In this document: piece after piece, positions 38,250 through 48,089 of the stretch
Layout of the letters: the number at the start of each line of letters is the position of its first letter
Position numbering within the stretch: the first letter of the stretch is position 1
Assembly: GCF_023630705.1 (NCBI RefSeq)
Contig: NZ_JALQEM010000021.1
Coordinates: forward strand, 1 to 60,095
DNA from: Caballeronia sp. GAFFF1
GTDB taxonomy: Bacteria; Pseudomonadota; Gammaproteobacteria; Burkholderiales; Burkholderiaceae
Length of the DNA stretch: 60,095 bases
Direction of reading: 5' to 3'
Translations under genes and position numbers: made by a program
Notes under the pieces: model-generated
What the model was told of the DNA's origin: nothing
Databases searched by the model: none
What the model saw: only the letters and a program-made list of their open reading frames with translations

Positions 38250-39332
38250 ATGAAAACCAGCATGCAAAGCAAGCTCGACCAGCTTGCAAAACGGCAGGTC
38301 GATCTCAACGAACTGCTGAGTCGCGAAGACGTGACGTCCGACATGGACCAGTACCGCAAGCTCACGCGCGAGCACGCGGAAATCAGCCCGATCGTCGAGC
38401 AATACGCGCTCTGGCGTCAGGCGCTCACCGACGAAGCCACCGCGCACGAACTGCTCGCCGACCCTTCGATGCGCGATTTTGCCGAAGAGGAAATCGGCGA
38501 GGCGCGCGAGCGCATGGCAAAAATCGAAAGCGATCTGCAGACGATGCTGCTGCCGAAGGACCCGAACGACGAACGCAATATCTTCATCGAAATCCGCGCG
38601 GGCACGGGCGGCGACGAATCGGCGCTCTTCGCGGGCGATCTTCTGCGCATGTATCTGCGCTACGCGGAACGCAATCGCTGGACCGCCGAGACGATGTCGG
38701 AAAGCGTGTCGGACCTCGGCGGCTACAAGGAAGTGATCGTGCGGATCGCGGGACAAGGCGCGTATTCGCGGCTCAAGTTCGAATCGGGCGGGCATCGCGT
38801 GCAGCGCGTGCCGGCGACCGAAACGCAGGGGCGCATCCACACGTCCGCCTGCACGGTCGCGGTCATGCCCGAAGCCGATGAAATCAGCGAAGTCGTCATC
38901 AATCCGGCGGATTTGCGTATCGACACGTTCCGCGCGTCGGGCGCGGGCGGGCAGCACATCAACAAGACGGATTCGGCCGTGCGCGTCACGCACTTGCCGA
39001 CGGGCATCGTCGTCGAATGTCAGGACGACCGCTCGCAGCACAAGAACAAGGATCGCGCGCTGAAGGTGCTCGCCGCGCGCATCAAGGACAAGCAGTATCA
39101 CGAGCAGCACGCGAAGGAAGCCGCGACGCGCAAGAGCCTGATCGGTTCGGGCGACCGCTCGGAGCGCATTCGCACATATAACTTCCCGCAAGGGCGCATG
39201 ACGGATCACCGCATCAATCTGACGCTCTACAAGCTCGAATACATCATGGACGGCGATCTGGACGAACTGATCGGCGCGCTCGTGTCCGAGCATCAGGCGG
39301 AACTGCTCGCGGCGCTCGGGGACGCGGAGTGA
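38250..39332 (+). CDS. prfA: Peptide chain release factor 1
   Basis: A 360-residue class I release factor that reads UAA and UAG. The GGQ motif is at residues 233-235 with Q235, the glutamine methylated by PrmC. The codon-reading tripeptide PAT is in [16 protein letters not shown]. It overlaps prmC by 4 bp (GTGA), fitting their functional link: its product is the PrmC substrate. Confidence 0.97.
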   Translation: MKTSMQSKLDQLAKRQVDLNELLSREDVTSDMDQYRKLTREHAEISPIVEQYALWRQALTDEATAHELLADPSMRDFAEEEIGEARERMAKIESDLQTMLLPKDPNDERNIFIEIRAGTGGDESALFAGDLLRMYLRYAERNRWTAETMSESVSDLGGYKEVIVRIAGQGAYSRLKFESGGHRVQRVPATETQGRIHTSACTVAVMPEADEISEVVINPADLRIDTFRASGAGGQHINKTDSAVRVTHLPTGIVVECQDDRSQHKNKDRALKVLAARIKDKQYHEQHAKEAATRKSLIGSGDRSERIRTYNFPQGRMTDHRINLTLYKLEYIMDGDLDELIGALVSEHQAELLAALGDAE

Positions 39333-40165
39333 CGACCGCGGCGGACTTGCTGCGCGCCTCGCCGCTGCCGGCGATGGAGACGCGCGTGCTGCTGACGCAT
39401 GTGCTCGGATGGCGTCGCACCGAGCTGATTACGCGCGATGCCGAAACGCTGGATGCCGCGGCCGTCGCGCGGTTCGGGGCGCTCGCCGCGCGGCGCGGTG
39501 CGGGCGAACCGATCGCGCAACTGACGGGCAAGCGCGAGTTCTTCGGCCTCGACTTCGACGTGACGACTGACGTGCTGATTCCGCGTCCGGAAACCGAATT
39601 GCTCGTCGAAACGGCGCTCGACGTCATCGCCGGGACGCCGAATGCCCGCGTGCTCGATCTCGGCACCGGAACCGGCGCAATCGCCATCGCGATCGCCCAC
39701 GCGCGGCCCGATGCGCGCGTCTCTGCCGTGGACCGCTCGCCCGCCGCGCTCGATGTCGCCCGGCGCAATGCCGAGCGGCTGCTCGATTCTGCCCGCGCGG
39801 GCGGCGCGCTCACCTTCGTCGAAAGCGACTGGACCGCGCGCGTCGATGCATCGCTGCGCTTCGACGTCATCGTCAGTAATCCGCCGTATATCGCGTGCGA
39901 CGATCCCCATCTCGCGCAAGGCGACCTGCGCTTCGAGCCGCGCGCCGCGCTCACCGACGAGGCCGACGGGCTTTCGGCGATCCGTGTCATCGTTCAGACC
40001 GCGCCTTTGCTGCTCGCGCGCACCGGCGCGCTGTGGATCGAGCACGGCTACGATCAGGCCGACGCCGTGCGCCGGTTATTGTCCGCACGCGGCTTCACCG
40101 CCGTGCGTTCGTTGCGCGATCTCGCGGGCATCGAACGAATCAGCGGCGGCCTCGCGCCGGCCTGA
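39329..40165 (+). CDS. prmC: Release factor glutamine N5-methyltransferase
   Basis: A 278-residue SAM-dependent methyltransferase that modifies the GGQ glutamine of release factors. The catalytic motif NPPY is at residues 184-187, and the SAM-binding [14 protein letters not shown] is near residue 107. The start is GTG, overlapping the prfA stop. Confidence 0.95.
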   Translation: MTTAADLLRASPLPAMETRVLLTHVLGWRRTELITRDAETLDAAAVARFGALAARRGAGEPIAQLTGKREFFGLDFDVTTDVLIPRPETELLVETALDVIAGTPNARVLDLGTGTGAIAIAIAHARPDARVSAVDRSPAALDVARRNAERLLDSARAGGALTFVESDWTARVDASLRFDVIVSNPPYIACDDPHLAQGDLRFEPRAALTDEADGLSAIRVIVQTAPLLLARTGALWIEHGYDQADAVRRLLSARGFTAVRSLRDLAGIERISGGLAPA

Positions 40166-40228
40166 GCGAGAGCCCGCACAGGCGAAATCCGCTATCATTT
40201 CGAGACTCACCTTCTTCGCAGGAACGCC

Positions 40229-40540
40229 ATGGAAACGCAAGAACGCATCAAGCAGATCGTCGATCAACACCCGGTGGTCCTTTTCATGAAAGGCACCGCG
40301 CAGTTCCCGATGTGCGGCTTCTCGGGCCGCGCCATTCAGGTGCTGAAGGCGTGCGGTGTCGACCAGATCATGACGGTGAACGTCCTCGAAGACGACGCCA
40401 TCCGCCAGGGCATCAAGGAATTCTCCAACTGGCCGACCATTCCGCAGCTTTACGTGAAGGGCGAGTTCGTCGGCGGCTCGGACATCATGATGGAGATGTA
40501 TCAGTCGGGCGAATTGCAGCAACTTTTCGCCGCCGCCTAA
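40229..40540 (+). CDS. grxD: Monothiol glutaredoxin, Grx4 family
   Basis: A 103-residue glutaredoxin with the monothiol active site CGFS (C29). [19 protein letters not shown] carries the glutathione-contact region. CGFS glutaredoxins carry [2Fe-2S] clusters shared with BolA and glutathione. It lies between prmC and ubiX in a run that ties haem, translation and cofactor genes. Confidence 0.95.
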   Translation: METQERIKQIVDQHPVVLFMKGTAQFPMCGFSGRAIQVLKACGVDQIMTVNVLEDDAIRQGIKEFSNWPTIPQLYVKGEFVGGSDIMMEMYQSGELQQLFAAA

Positions 40541-40553
40541 AGCCGTATTGCAA

Positions 40554-41153
40554 GTGAGTGCGCCCGCTGCCGCCAAGCGACGGCTGATTGTCGCGATTAC
40601 CGGAGCAACGGGCGCCATTTACGGCGTGCGTCTGCTCGAGACGCTGCGCCGGCTGGGCGGCGTCGAGACGCATTTGCTCGTGTCGAGCGCGGGCTGGCTC
40701 AACGTCCAGCACGAACTCGATCTCGATAAAGCCGCCCTCAACGCACTCGCGGATGTCGTGCATAACGTGCGCGATGTCGGCGCGAGCATCGCTTCCGGTT
40801 CGTTCGCGACGGACGGCATGATCGTCGCGCCCTGCTCGATGCGCACGCTCGCGAGCATCGCGCACGGTCTCTCCGACAACCTCGTCACCCGCGCCGCCGA
40901 TGTCGTGCTCAAAGAGCGCCGCCGGCTCGTGCTGCTCGTGCGCGAAACGCCGTTCAATCTCGCGCATCTGCGCAATATGACTGCGGTCACGGAGATGGGC
41001 GGCGTCATCTTTCCGCCGTTGCCGGCGTTCTATCACAAGCCTGCAAGCATCGACGATATGGTCGATCACACCGTCGCGCGCGTTATCGACCTGTTTGGCA
41101 TGGCGCAGCCGATCGCGGCCGCGTGGTCGGGCATGGGCGGCGCAAACGACTGA
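40554..41153 (+). CDS. ubiX: Flavin prenyltransferase UbiX
   Basis: A 199-residue enzyme that prenylates FMN to make the cofactor of the UbiD decarboxylase in ubiquinone synthesis. It shows [17 protein letters not shown] at the N terminus, the [12 protein letters not shown] segment, and [13 protein letters not shown] with [15 protein letters not shown] at 40554 or TTG at 40548 can serve as start; the GTG is preferred, though no strong ribosome site is seen. Confidence 0.93.
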   Translation: MSAPAAAKRRLIVAITGATGAIYGVRLLETLRRLGGVETHLLVSSAGWLNVQHELDLDKAALNALADVVHNVRDVGASIASGSFATDGMIVAPCSMRTLASIAHGLSDNLVTRAADVVLKERRRLVLLVRETPFNLAHLRNMTAVTEMGGVIFPPLPAFYHKPASIDDMVDHTVARVIDLFGMAQPIAAAWSGMGGAND

Positions 41154-41252
41154 TTGACAACGGCGCGGACATAATTCGTTGCCTCGGCCGCCGTTTATCT
41201 TCGTTACGGTTGGCTATACATTCGTGGCATCACATCCTCCGAGGCTGCTGCC

Positions 41253-42038
41253 ATGAGCCGACTACCGACCGTCTTCATCTCCCACGGCGCGCCGACGCTG
41301 CCGATCGACCCGGCGATGCCTTCCGCAGAATTCGCCGCGCTCGCCGCGACGCTGCCGCGCCCCCGCGCGATTCTCGTACTGTCCGCGCACTGGGGCACGG
41401 CGCACCCGGTGGCGAGCGTCGCCGCGCGACCCGACACCATCCACGATTTCTACGGCTTTCCGCCCGCGCTCTACGAACTGCGCTATCCGGCGCCCGGCGC
41501 ACCGGATGTCGCTGAACGCGCCGCCGCGTTGCTCGGCGCTCACGGCGTGACGAGCGCCACGACGGTCCACGGACTCGACCACGGCGCGTGGGTACCGCTG
41601 CTGCTGATGTTCCCCGACGCCGACGTGCCGGTCGCGCAGCTTTCCATTCAGCCGCGCCTCGACGCCGCGCATCACTTTCGCGTCGGCCGCGCGCTGCGTG
41701 AGCTGCGCGATGACGGCGTGATGATCGCCGGGTCCGGGCAGATCACGCACAATCTGCGCATGGCCCATTTCGGCGCGCGGCCGGAAGACGCCGATCCGCG
41801 CGTGGTCGAGTTCACCGACTGGTTCGAATCGCGGCTCGCTGCGCAGGATATCGACGCGCTGCTCGACTATCGCGCCCGCGCGCCGCACGCCGCGCTGATG
41901 CATCCGACCGATGAGCATCTCCTGCCCGTGTTCGGCGCGCTCGGCGCGGCGGCGGACGATTACGACTTGCGCATTCAGTCGCTCGGCACGTTCCAGCGCG
42001 CGCTCGCCATGACCAACTACGTTTTCGCGGACGCCTGA
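41253..42038 (+). CDS. DODA-type extradiol aromatic ring-opening dioxygenase
   Basis: A 261-residue non-haem iron enzyme of the YgiD/4,5-DOPA dioxygenase family. Conserved metal-site histidines appear in FISHGAPTLPIDP, LSAHWGTA, HGLDHGAWVPL and AALMHPTDEHLLP. Likely it opens catechol-type rings next to a hydroxyl, but the natural substrate is unknown. It is a single gene ending at a bidirectional terminator. Confidence 0.87.
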   Translation: MSRLPTVFISHGAPTLPIDPAMPSAEFAALAATLPRPRAILVLSAHWGTAHPVASVAARPDTIHDFYGFPPALYELRYPAPGAPDVAERAAALLGAHGVTSATTVHGLDHGAWVPLLLMFPDADVPVAQLSIQPRLDAAHHFRVGRALRELRDDGVMIAGSGQITHNLRMAHFGARPEDADPRVVEFTDWFESRLAAQDIDALLDYRARAPHAALMHPTDEHLLPVFGALGAAADDYDLRIQSLGTFQRALAMTNYVFADA

Positions 42039-42054
42039 GCCGCGCCAGAACGAC

Positions 42055-42089
42055 GAAGCCCGCCTGAACGTTCGATTCAGGCGGGCTTC
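42055..42089. terminator. Bidirectional terminator between convergent genes
   Basis: A perfect 14-bp stem, GAAGCCCGCCTGAA (42055-42068) and its complement (42076-42089), closes a 7-base loop, with T-rich sequence to the right. It lies 17 bp after the dioxygenase stop and 24 bp from the stop of the convergent permease. Confidence 0.85.
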
Positions 42090-42112
42090 GCTTTACTTCT
42101 GCGAATGACGCG

Positions 42113-43705
42113 TCAAGCGCCGATTTCGTGCAGGATGTCGTCGCGGCTTTCGCGCTCGTCCAGATAGTCCGAGCGATAACCGGTGTGCACGCCCCAGTAG
42201 TAATACAGCAGCGACATGACGGCGACCACGGCCATATCCCAACCATACGGCAACAGTCCGCTGCCGCCGAACTGCTTGCTGCCGATGAGCGACATCACGG
42301 CCATCGACGGCAGATAGCCGATCAGCCACCACGCCGCCTTCAGATCGCGGCCCCAGCCGGCGAAGCCCGTCTTGCCCTGAAAGTAGAAATACACGGGCAA
42401 GGCAACCACCATTAGCAGAATGATGTGTCCCGTCAGCGGCCACTTCGCCCAGTAAAGCACGAGCGACGCGCACACGAATGCAAACGGCGCGATCACGCCC
42501 ATCATCGGCAACTTGAGCGGGCGTTCGAGATCGGGCGCGGAGCGGCGCAGCGCCATCAGGCTGATCGGGCCGGTGAGATACGAAATGACCGTCGCCACCG
42601 AGATGACCGCCGCGAGCGTGCCCCAGCCGCGGAAGAAGAACATGAAGATGAACGCGACGATCAGGTTGAACCACATGGCAGGGCGCGGCACGCCGTAGAA
42701 CGGATGCACGTTGCCGAACATCTTCGGCATCGTGTTGTTGCGCTCCATCGCGTAGATCATGCGCGTGGTTGTCGCCATGTACGTGGTGCCCGTGCCGCTC
42801 GGGCTCACGAATGCGTCGATGTAGAGCAGCACGGCGAGCCAGTTCAGGTTGAGCGCGATCGCCAGTTCCGCGAACGGCGACGCGAAGTGGAAGTGCTTCC
42901 AGCCCTGCATCACGTCGCTCGGATTCACCGCGCCGATGTACGCGATCTGAAGCAGCACGTAGATCACGAGCGCAATCAGAATGGAGCCGACCACGGCGAA
43001 CGGCACGCTGCGCGCGGGATTGCGCGCTTCGCCGGCGAGATTCACCGGGCTCTGGAAACCGTTGAAACTGAACACGATGCCGCTCGTCGCGACCGCCGTC
43101 AGCACGGCAGGCCAGCCGTAGGGCGCGAAGCTCGACGTGGTGCCGAAGTTCTCCGAGTGAAAGCCCGTGAAGATGAGGCCCGCGATGGTCGCGCCGGGAA
43201 TCAGGAACTTGAAGATGGTGATGGCCGTGTTCGCCCGTGCGAACACCTTCACGCCCCAGTAGTTCAGCATGAAGTAGATGATGACGAGCAGCGCGGACAG
43301 CGCGAGCCCGCTCGTGGTGAGCGTCTCGTTCACGAAGAGCGCGTGCGCCCAGTCATACGGCCACGTGCTCATGTACTGAATGGACGCTTCGGCCTCGATG
43401 GGAATCACCGAAACGATGGCGATCCAGTTGGCCCACGCCGCGACGAAGCCGACGAGCGCGCCATGCGAGTAACGCGCGTAGCGCACCATGCCGCCCGATT
43501 CCGGGAACATGGCGCCCAGCTCGGCGTACGTCAGCGCGATGGCCAGAATGACGACCGCGCCGATCACCCACGCGCAGATGGCCGCCGGCCCGGCGATCTG
43601 CGACGCTTTCCACGCCCCGAACAGCCAGCCCGAACCGATGATGGATCCCAGGCCGGTCAGCATCAACGCCAACGGCCCGATATTTCTTTGTATCGAACTC
43701 TTCAC
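42113..43705 (-). CDS. APC-family amino acid permease
   Basis: A 530-residue integral membrane transporter of the amino acid-polyamine-organocation superfamily. The first helix carries LTGLGSIIGSGWLFGAW, the substrate-site signature. About twelve to fourteen hydrophobic segments and a hydrophilic C-terminal tail are seen. The size and ends resemble aspartate:proton symporters (YveA-like), but that is a guess. The start is GTG at 43705 with GGAGA just upstream; the frame is open to 43795 without a better start. Confidence 0.83.
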   Translation of the reverse strand: MKSSIQRNIGPLALMLTGLGSIIGSGWLFGAWKASQIAGPAAICAWVIGAVVILAIALTYAELGAMFPESGGMVRYARYSHGALVGFVAAWANWIAIVSVIPIEAEASIQYMSTWPYDWAHALFVNETLTTSGLALSALLVIIYFMLNYWGVKVFARANTAITIFKFLIPGATIAGLIFTGFHSENFGTTSSFAPYGWPAVLTAVATSGIVFSFNGFQSPVNLAGEARNPARSVPFAVVGSILIALVIYVLLQIAYIGAVNPSDVMQGWKHFHFASPFAELAIALNLNWLAVLLYIDAFVSPSGTGTTYMATTTRMIYAMERNNTMPKMFGNVHPFYGVPRPAMWFNLIVAFIFMFFFRGWGTLAAVISVATVISYLTGPISLMALRRSAPDLERPLKLPMMGVIAPFAFVCASLVLYWAKWPLTGHIILLMVVALPVYFYFQGKTGFAGWGRDLKAAWWLIGYLPSMAVMSLIGSKQFGGSGLLPYGWDMAVVAVMSLLYYYWGVHTGYRSDYLDERESRDDILHEIGA

Positions 43706-43982
43706 GATCTTCTCCAATGTCTCGCGTCGCACGCGAGGTCGAACACGGCTAAGCGGCCGCATTCGCCGGGGTGCCGGATGAGATGCCGGCGACACGGCGA
43801 CGCAGGTGCAACCCCTCTTGACGAGGCGCGTAGTTTAACGGTTGCACCTTTCGATTGCAGCCGGGCGGCGCAGAATTCAGCATTTCTGCGCGGCGTCGCG
43901 GGCTGCTGGCAGTGAAGAAACGGGCGTGCGGATGCGCTCGGATCGTGTCTCAAAAAATCCCTTCAGACTGGTCGGATATTAT

Positions 43983-44011
43983 TTGACCGCGAAATGGTTT
44001 CGCCGTATAAA
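43983..44011 (+). promoter_or_regulatory. Sigma70 promoter and long 5' leader of the cold-shock gene
   Basis: TTGACC (43983-43988), a 17-base spacer and TATAAA (44006-44011) form a strong promoter pointing at the cold-shock gene. The predicted transcript start near 44018 leaves a leader of about 140 bases, like the long structured leaders of cspA-type mRNAs. The 270 bases between this promoter and the permease start have no gene but carry an 8-bp inverted repeat (43868-43875 with 43884-43891), possibly a regulator site. Confidence 0.65.
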
Positions 44012-44157
44012 CCTTCTTGCAGGATTTCAAGTGGCGAGTGAAGTGGTTCTTTCGTAGTTCGCCATCACGGTACTCCGGTTGGTCCCATTGCCCCTTCCTT
44101 GATTTTCATGCACCCCTGGCTTCGGCCTTAATCATCAAATTTTTTGGAATAAGTAAT

Positions 44158-44361
44158 ATGGAAACCGGTACCGTCAAGTGGTTCAATGACGCAAAGGGCT
44201 TTGGCTTCATCACCCCGGATGGCGGCGGCGAAGATCTGTTCGCGCACTTCTCGGAAATCCGCATCGAAGGCTTCAAGACGCTTCAGGAAAACCAGAAGGT
44301 CAGCTACGAAGTCAAGACCGGCCCGAAGGGCAAGCAAGCTGCAAACATCAAGCCGGTCTAA
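44158..44361 (+). CDS. CspA-family cold-shock protein
   Basis: A 67-residue single cold-shock domain, the usual length. The RNA-binding motifs are KGFGFI (RNP1) and DLFAHF (RNP2), preceded by TVKWFND. It binds single-stranded RNA or DNA and acts as an RNA chaperone. GGAATAAG before the ATG is a modest ribosome site. It is a one-gene unit with its own promoter and terminator. Confidence 0.95.
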   Translation: METGTVKWFNDAKGFGFITPDGGGEDLFAHFSEIRIEGFKTLQENQKVSYEVKTGPKGKQAANIKPV

Positions 44362-44375
44362 GACCCGCTCGATCG

Positions 44376-44403
44376 AAAAAAACCCCGCATGCGCGGGGTT
44401 TTT
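44376..44403 (+). terminator. Terminator of the cold-shock gene
   Basis: AACCCCGC (44381-44388) pairs with its complement at 44393-44400 around a 4-base loop, extended by an A run before and a T run after, a textbook intrinsic terminator. The A run lets it also end the convergent Hsp70-like transcript. Confidence 0.88.
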
Positions 44404-44446
44404 GCTTTGGGCGGCCGAATCATCAGGCGAAACTAACGCCGAAACG

Positions 44447-45697
44447 TCAGTCGAACACGCGCTGCGCGTAAATGCCGAGACCGGTCGCCACGCTCGCCAG
44501 CCGATCGCCGAACACTGGCTGCGCGGCCGGGAACGCTGCCGCGAGCGCATCGGATAGAAAGCGCAGGCCGGTCGTGCCGCCGGTGAAATAGATTGCGCCG
44601 ACATCCGCCGCGGCGACGCCCGCGCGCTTCACCGTCTCCAGCGCCGCTTCCACGATGCGCCGCGTCTCCTCCTTCCCCGCCTCGATCAACTGCTGCTCGT
44701 CGAACGCCACGCGCAGCGCCTCCTGGATTTCCTCCATGTCGATCTCGGTCGCGCCGCCCGCCGACACGTCGATCTTCGCTTCTTCGGCGTGCGCGGTGAG
44801 CGCGTGCCCCAGCCGGCGATCGACCACGCGCATCAGCCGGTCGTGATGACGCGGATCGACGTACAGATGACGCATCAGCTGCAATTCGCCCACGCGCTTC
44901 GGCGTGTAGACGGTGTTGATGAGGTGCCACGTCGCGAGATCGAAATAGACGCGGTTCGGCACTTCGCGGCCCTGCGGATCGAGCGCCTGATAACCGAGCT
45001 GCCGGAGAATCGTCGCGAGTTCGACGCGACGGTCGAAATCCGTGCCGGCCACATGGACGCCATGATGCGCGAGGACATCGCTTTTGCGATCCAGATGGCG
45101 CGCCCGCTCCGGCCCCACGCGCACCAGCGAGAAGTCCGAGGTGCCGCCGCCGATGTCCGCGACGAGCACGAGTCCTTCTTGCGTGAGGCGCGCTTCGTAG
45201 TCGAAGGCCGCGGCGATCGGTTCGAACTGGAAGTGGATTTCGCGGAAACCGACGGCGTGCGCGCACGCTTCGAGTTGCTGCTGCGCCATGCGGTCGGCGC
45301 GCGGGTCGTCGTCGACGAAGAACACCGGCCGGCCCAGCACGGCGCGGGTCAGCGGTTCGGGCGCCACCGCCTGCGCCTTCTGCTTGAGGTGCTGGAGGAA
45401 GAGCGTGATGACGTCGGTGTATTTGATCGCGGAGCCGTCGCCGAGATCGGTGACGTTGTCCGCGAGCGGCGAGCCGAGAATGCTCTTCATCGAGCGCATC
45501 AGACGGCCGTCGAAGCCGTCGATGTACGCTTCCAGCGCCGCCCGGCCGTATGACTGCTCGTTCTCGTCGGTGTTGAAGAAGACGGCGGTCGGCAGCGTGG
45601 TCGCGTCGCCTTCGACGGGCGCGAGCCGCATGCGCAGGCCATCGGGCAGGGCGACGGCAGAGTTCGACGTGCCGAAATCGATCGCGCAATAGGTCAT
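44447..45697 (-). CDS. Hsp70-family protein, YegD-like
   Basis: A 416-residue actin-fold ATPase related to Hsp70 but without the substrate-binding C-terminal domain of DnaK. Phosphate-loop motifs are AIDFGTSNSAVAL at the N terminus, VADIGGGTSDFSLV near residue 190 and IYFTGGTTGL near residue 365. Such YegD-like proteins are atypical chaperone relatives of unknown role. The ATG at 45697 puts the first phosphate loop at residue 5; a frame extends to 45724 without family similarity. Confidence 0.85.
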   Translation of the reverse strand: MTYCAIDFGTSNSAVALPDGLRMRLAPVEGDATTLPTAVFFNTDENEQSYGRAALEAYIDGFDGRLMRSMKSILGSPLADNVTDLGDGSAIKYTDVITLFLQHLKQKAQAVAPEPLTRAVLGRPVFFVDDDPRADRMAQQQLEACAHAVGFREIHFQFEPIAAAFDYEARLTQEGLVLVADIGGGTSDFSLVRVGPERARHLDRKSDVLAHHGVHVAGTDFDRRVELATILRQLGYQALDPQGREVPNRVYFDLATWHLINTVYTPKRVGELQLMRHLYVDPRHHDRLMRVVDRRLGHALTAHAEEAKIDVSAGGATEIDMEEIQEALRVAFDEQQLIEAGKEETRRIVEAALETVKRAGVAAADVGAIYFTGGTTGLRFLSDALAAAFPAAQPVFGDRLASVATGLGIYAQRVFD

Positions 45698-45882
45698 GGG
45701 ATTCGCGGCGGCGTTACGAGGCAACGCCGCGTATCAAAAAACGTGGACGGGGTTTGTACCACGGCGACGCGTGAATCATCAATCTTCCACGGGCTAAATT
45801 TAACCTTACCGGTTACAACGAGCAAAGCGGAATGGAGCTTGCTCCGGCCTTTGCGTCGCTCAACCGCCGACGGCCGGACGTT

Positions 45883-47370
45883 ATGAACGAAACCACCGCA
45901 TTTGAAGATACCCGTTCGACAGCCGGCTCAGGCGAGCGATCCGGCATTATCGAGACCGATTTGCCCGGCCGGCTCGACCGTCTGCCGTGGGGTCGCTTCC
46001 ATACGCTCATCGTCTTCGCGCTCGGCATCACCTGGTTGCTGGACGGCCTCGAAGTCACGCTCGCCGGCGCGGTCGCGAGCGCGCTGAAAACCAGTCCGGT
46101 GCTGCGCTTCTCGAACGCCGACGTCGGCTTCGGCGGCAGCGCATATATCGCGGGCGCCGTGGTCGGCGCGCTCGGGTTCGGCTGGCTGACGGACCGGCTT
46201 GGACGGCGCAAGCTCTTCTTCATCACGCTGTTCCTCTATGTCGCCGCCACCGCCGCGACCGCGTTTTCGTGGAACCTCGCCTCGTTCGTGCTCTTTCGTT
46301 TTCTGACGGGCGCAGGCATCGGCGGAGAATACACCGCCATCAATTCGACGATTCAGGAGTTTACGCCCGCCCGGCTGCGCGGCTGGACCGACCTCGCGAT
46401 CAACGGCACGTTCTGGGTCGGCGCGGGCATCGGCGCGGCGGGGTCGCTGGTGCTGCTCGACCCGGGCGTGCTGCCGCCCGACTGGGGCTGGCGCGGCTGC
46501 TTTCTGATCGGCGCGGCGCTCGGGCTCACGATTCTCTTCATGCGCATGTGGGTGCCGGAAAGCCCGCGCTGGCTCATCACGCACAACCGTGAAGACGAAG
46601 CGCGGCAGGTGGTCGAGGAAATCGAAGCGCATTTCCGCGAGCACGGCGTGACCGTGCCCGACACGCCCGTCAAGCCGCTGCGGCTGCACGCCCGCGAACA
46701 CACGCCGCTGCGCGAAGTCGCCGATACGCTTTTCAAGGTGCATCGGCGGCGCTCGCTCGTCGGGCTGATGCTGATGACCGCGCAGGCGTTTTTCTACAAC
46801 GCGATCTTTTTCACCTACGCGCTGGTGCTGACCGACTTCTATCACGTACCGGGCGATCACATCGGCTGGTATGTGCTGCCGTTCGCCGCCGGCAATTTTC
46901 TGGGGCCCGTGCTGCTCGGCAAGCTGTTCGACGTGCTCGGCCGCCGCCGCATGATCGCGTTCACGTACGCGACGTCGGGCGTGCTGCTGACGATCAGCGG
47001 ATGGATGTTCACGCAAGGCATGCTCACCGTCACCACGCAGACCATCGCGTGGATGGTCATTTTCTTCTTCGCGTCGGCGGCGGCGAGTTCGGCGTATCTG
47101 ACAGTGAGCGAGACGTTCCCGCTCGAAATCCGTGCGCTGGCGATCGCCGTGTTTTATGCGTTCGGGACGGCGCTCGGCGGAATTATCGGGCCGGCGCTTT
47201 TCGGGCATTTGATCGACACGCACGAGCGAGGCGCGGTGTTCATCGGCTATCTGATCGGCTCGGGGCTGATGCTGGCGGCGGCGGTGGTCGCGGGCATCTG
47301 GGGCGTCGCGGCAGAGCGAAAGTCGCTCGAGGACGTGGCTCGGCCGCTGTCCGCTGCGGACGATCACTGA
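45883..47370 (+). CDS. MFS transporter, metabolite:H+ symporter type
   Basis: A 495-residue twelve-helix major facilitator. Signatures include GWLTDRLGRRKLFF between helices 2 and 3, RFLTGAGIGGEYTAINS in helix 4-5, and WVPESPRWL after helix 6 as in the sugar-porter type. The long central loop and FDVLGRRRMIAFTY lead into the second half. The substrate is unknown. The ATG at 45883 is taken; 45832 is an in-frame alternative. It is flanked on the right by the repeat array. Confidence 0.83.
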   Translation: MNETTAFEDTRSTAGSGERSGIIETDLPGRLDRLPWGRFHTLIVFALGITWLLDGLEVTLAGAVASALKTSPVLRFSNADVGFGGSAYIAGAVVGALGFGWLTDRLGRRKLFFITLFLYVAATAATAFSWNLASFVLFRFLTGAGIGGEYTAINSTIQEFTPARLRGWTDLAINGTFWVGAGIGAAGSLVLLDPGVLPPDWGWRGCFLIGAALGLTILFMRMWVPESPRWLITHNREDEARQVVEEIEAHFREHGVTVPDTPVKPLRLHAREHTPLREVADTLFKVHRRRSLVGLMLMTAQAFFYNAIFFTYALVLTDFYHVPGDHIGWYVLPFAAGNFLGPVLLGKLFDVLGRRRMIAFTYATSGVLLTISGWMFTQGMLTVTTQTIAWMVIFFFASAAASSAYLTVSETFPLEIRALAIAVFYAFGTALGGIIGPALFGHLIDTHERGAVFIGYLIGSGLMLAAAVVAGIWGVAAERKSLEDVARPLSAADDH

Positions 47371-47389
47371 CTTCTCGGAGCAGCCGCCG

Positions 47390-48089
47390 CTTGTTTCGCG
47401 CGCTTCTGCACGCTGGCTTGGCGGGCGCGCTGCCGTTTTGCGTTCGCGAAGCGTTCGTCCAGCCGACTGGCGTCTCCGCGATGCCAACGAATACCGACGG
47501 CCCATGTTGGCCGGAACGCCTGTGCGCGCCCTTCGGAACGCCGCCCGGGCGGGCGCGCGCAGCACGGTTTCGCTTTCGGACAGGATTTCGTCAAGCAAGC
47601 CGGCGCTGCGCGATCCCCGACGACCCTCGCTCGCGAATGCGGTGGTACGCGCGCCCTCGAACGCCATTTCGTCCAACGGCCGACGCGTGCGTGGCGCGGC
47701 TTCCCTCTCTCACAGGCTTTCGTCTAGCAGATTCGCGTCGCTGCGATGACCACGCTCACCGACTACGCGTTCTCGACCGAACGCCCTGCCACGCGTTTTG
47801 AAAGCCTTTTCCCGCATAGTCGGGGCGGTTTCGCCTTCGCACAGGCTTTCGCCCAGCGAACCGGCGTCTCCGCAACGCCCGACGATCACCGCCCACCCTC
47901 GCTCAACCAAACGCCTTGCCCCACGCGCCTTCGAACGCCCTGCCACGCGCTTTCGAACGCCTTTTCCCATATAGTCGGGGCGATTTCGCCTTCGGACAGG
48001 CTTTCGCCCAGCGAACCGGCGCCTCAGCATCGCCCGACGATCACCGCCCACCCTCGCTCAACCAAACGCCTTGCCCCACGCGCCTTCAA
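47390..48089. repeat. Array of degenerate tandem copies of the nitroreductase gene tail
   Basis: The gap between the MFS stop and the nitroreductase is filled with decayed copies of the nitroreductase 3' end. Two neighbouring units (about 47781-47934 and 47935-48089) are near-identical with a 154/155-bp period; 57 bp from 47876 recur exactly at 48031. Further left, three more diverged units lie at about 47641-47780, 47520-47640 and 47390-47520. On the minus strand they still spell versions of GDASLLDETLRERE and RTRRPLGETAFEGA, in changing frames. Because the period is not a multiple of three, they cannot extend the protein. Unit limits are approximate. Confidence 0.8.

Noticed and set aside
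36831..39293. About 820-codon open frame on the minus strand opposite hemA and prfA
   Set aside because: Arg/His-rich shadow composition and no motifs; the plus-strand genes carry all catalytic residues.
42425..43915. Plus-strand open frame of almost 500 codons opposite the amino-acid permease
   Set aside because: Arg/His/Glu-rich shadow; the minus strand encodes a clear transporter.
45928..47676. Minus-strand open frame of more than 580 codons opposite the MFS gene
   Set aside because: Shadow over the transporter; only its first ~100 codons are of interest, because they cover units of the repeat array.
47371..48057. CRISPR-like array between the MFS and nitroreductase genes
   Set aside because: Units are 120-155 bp, directly adjoining, graded in divergence and derived from a coding tail; there are no short constant repeats with unique spacers and no cas genes.
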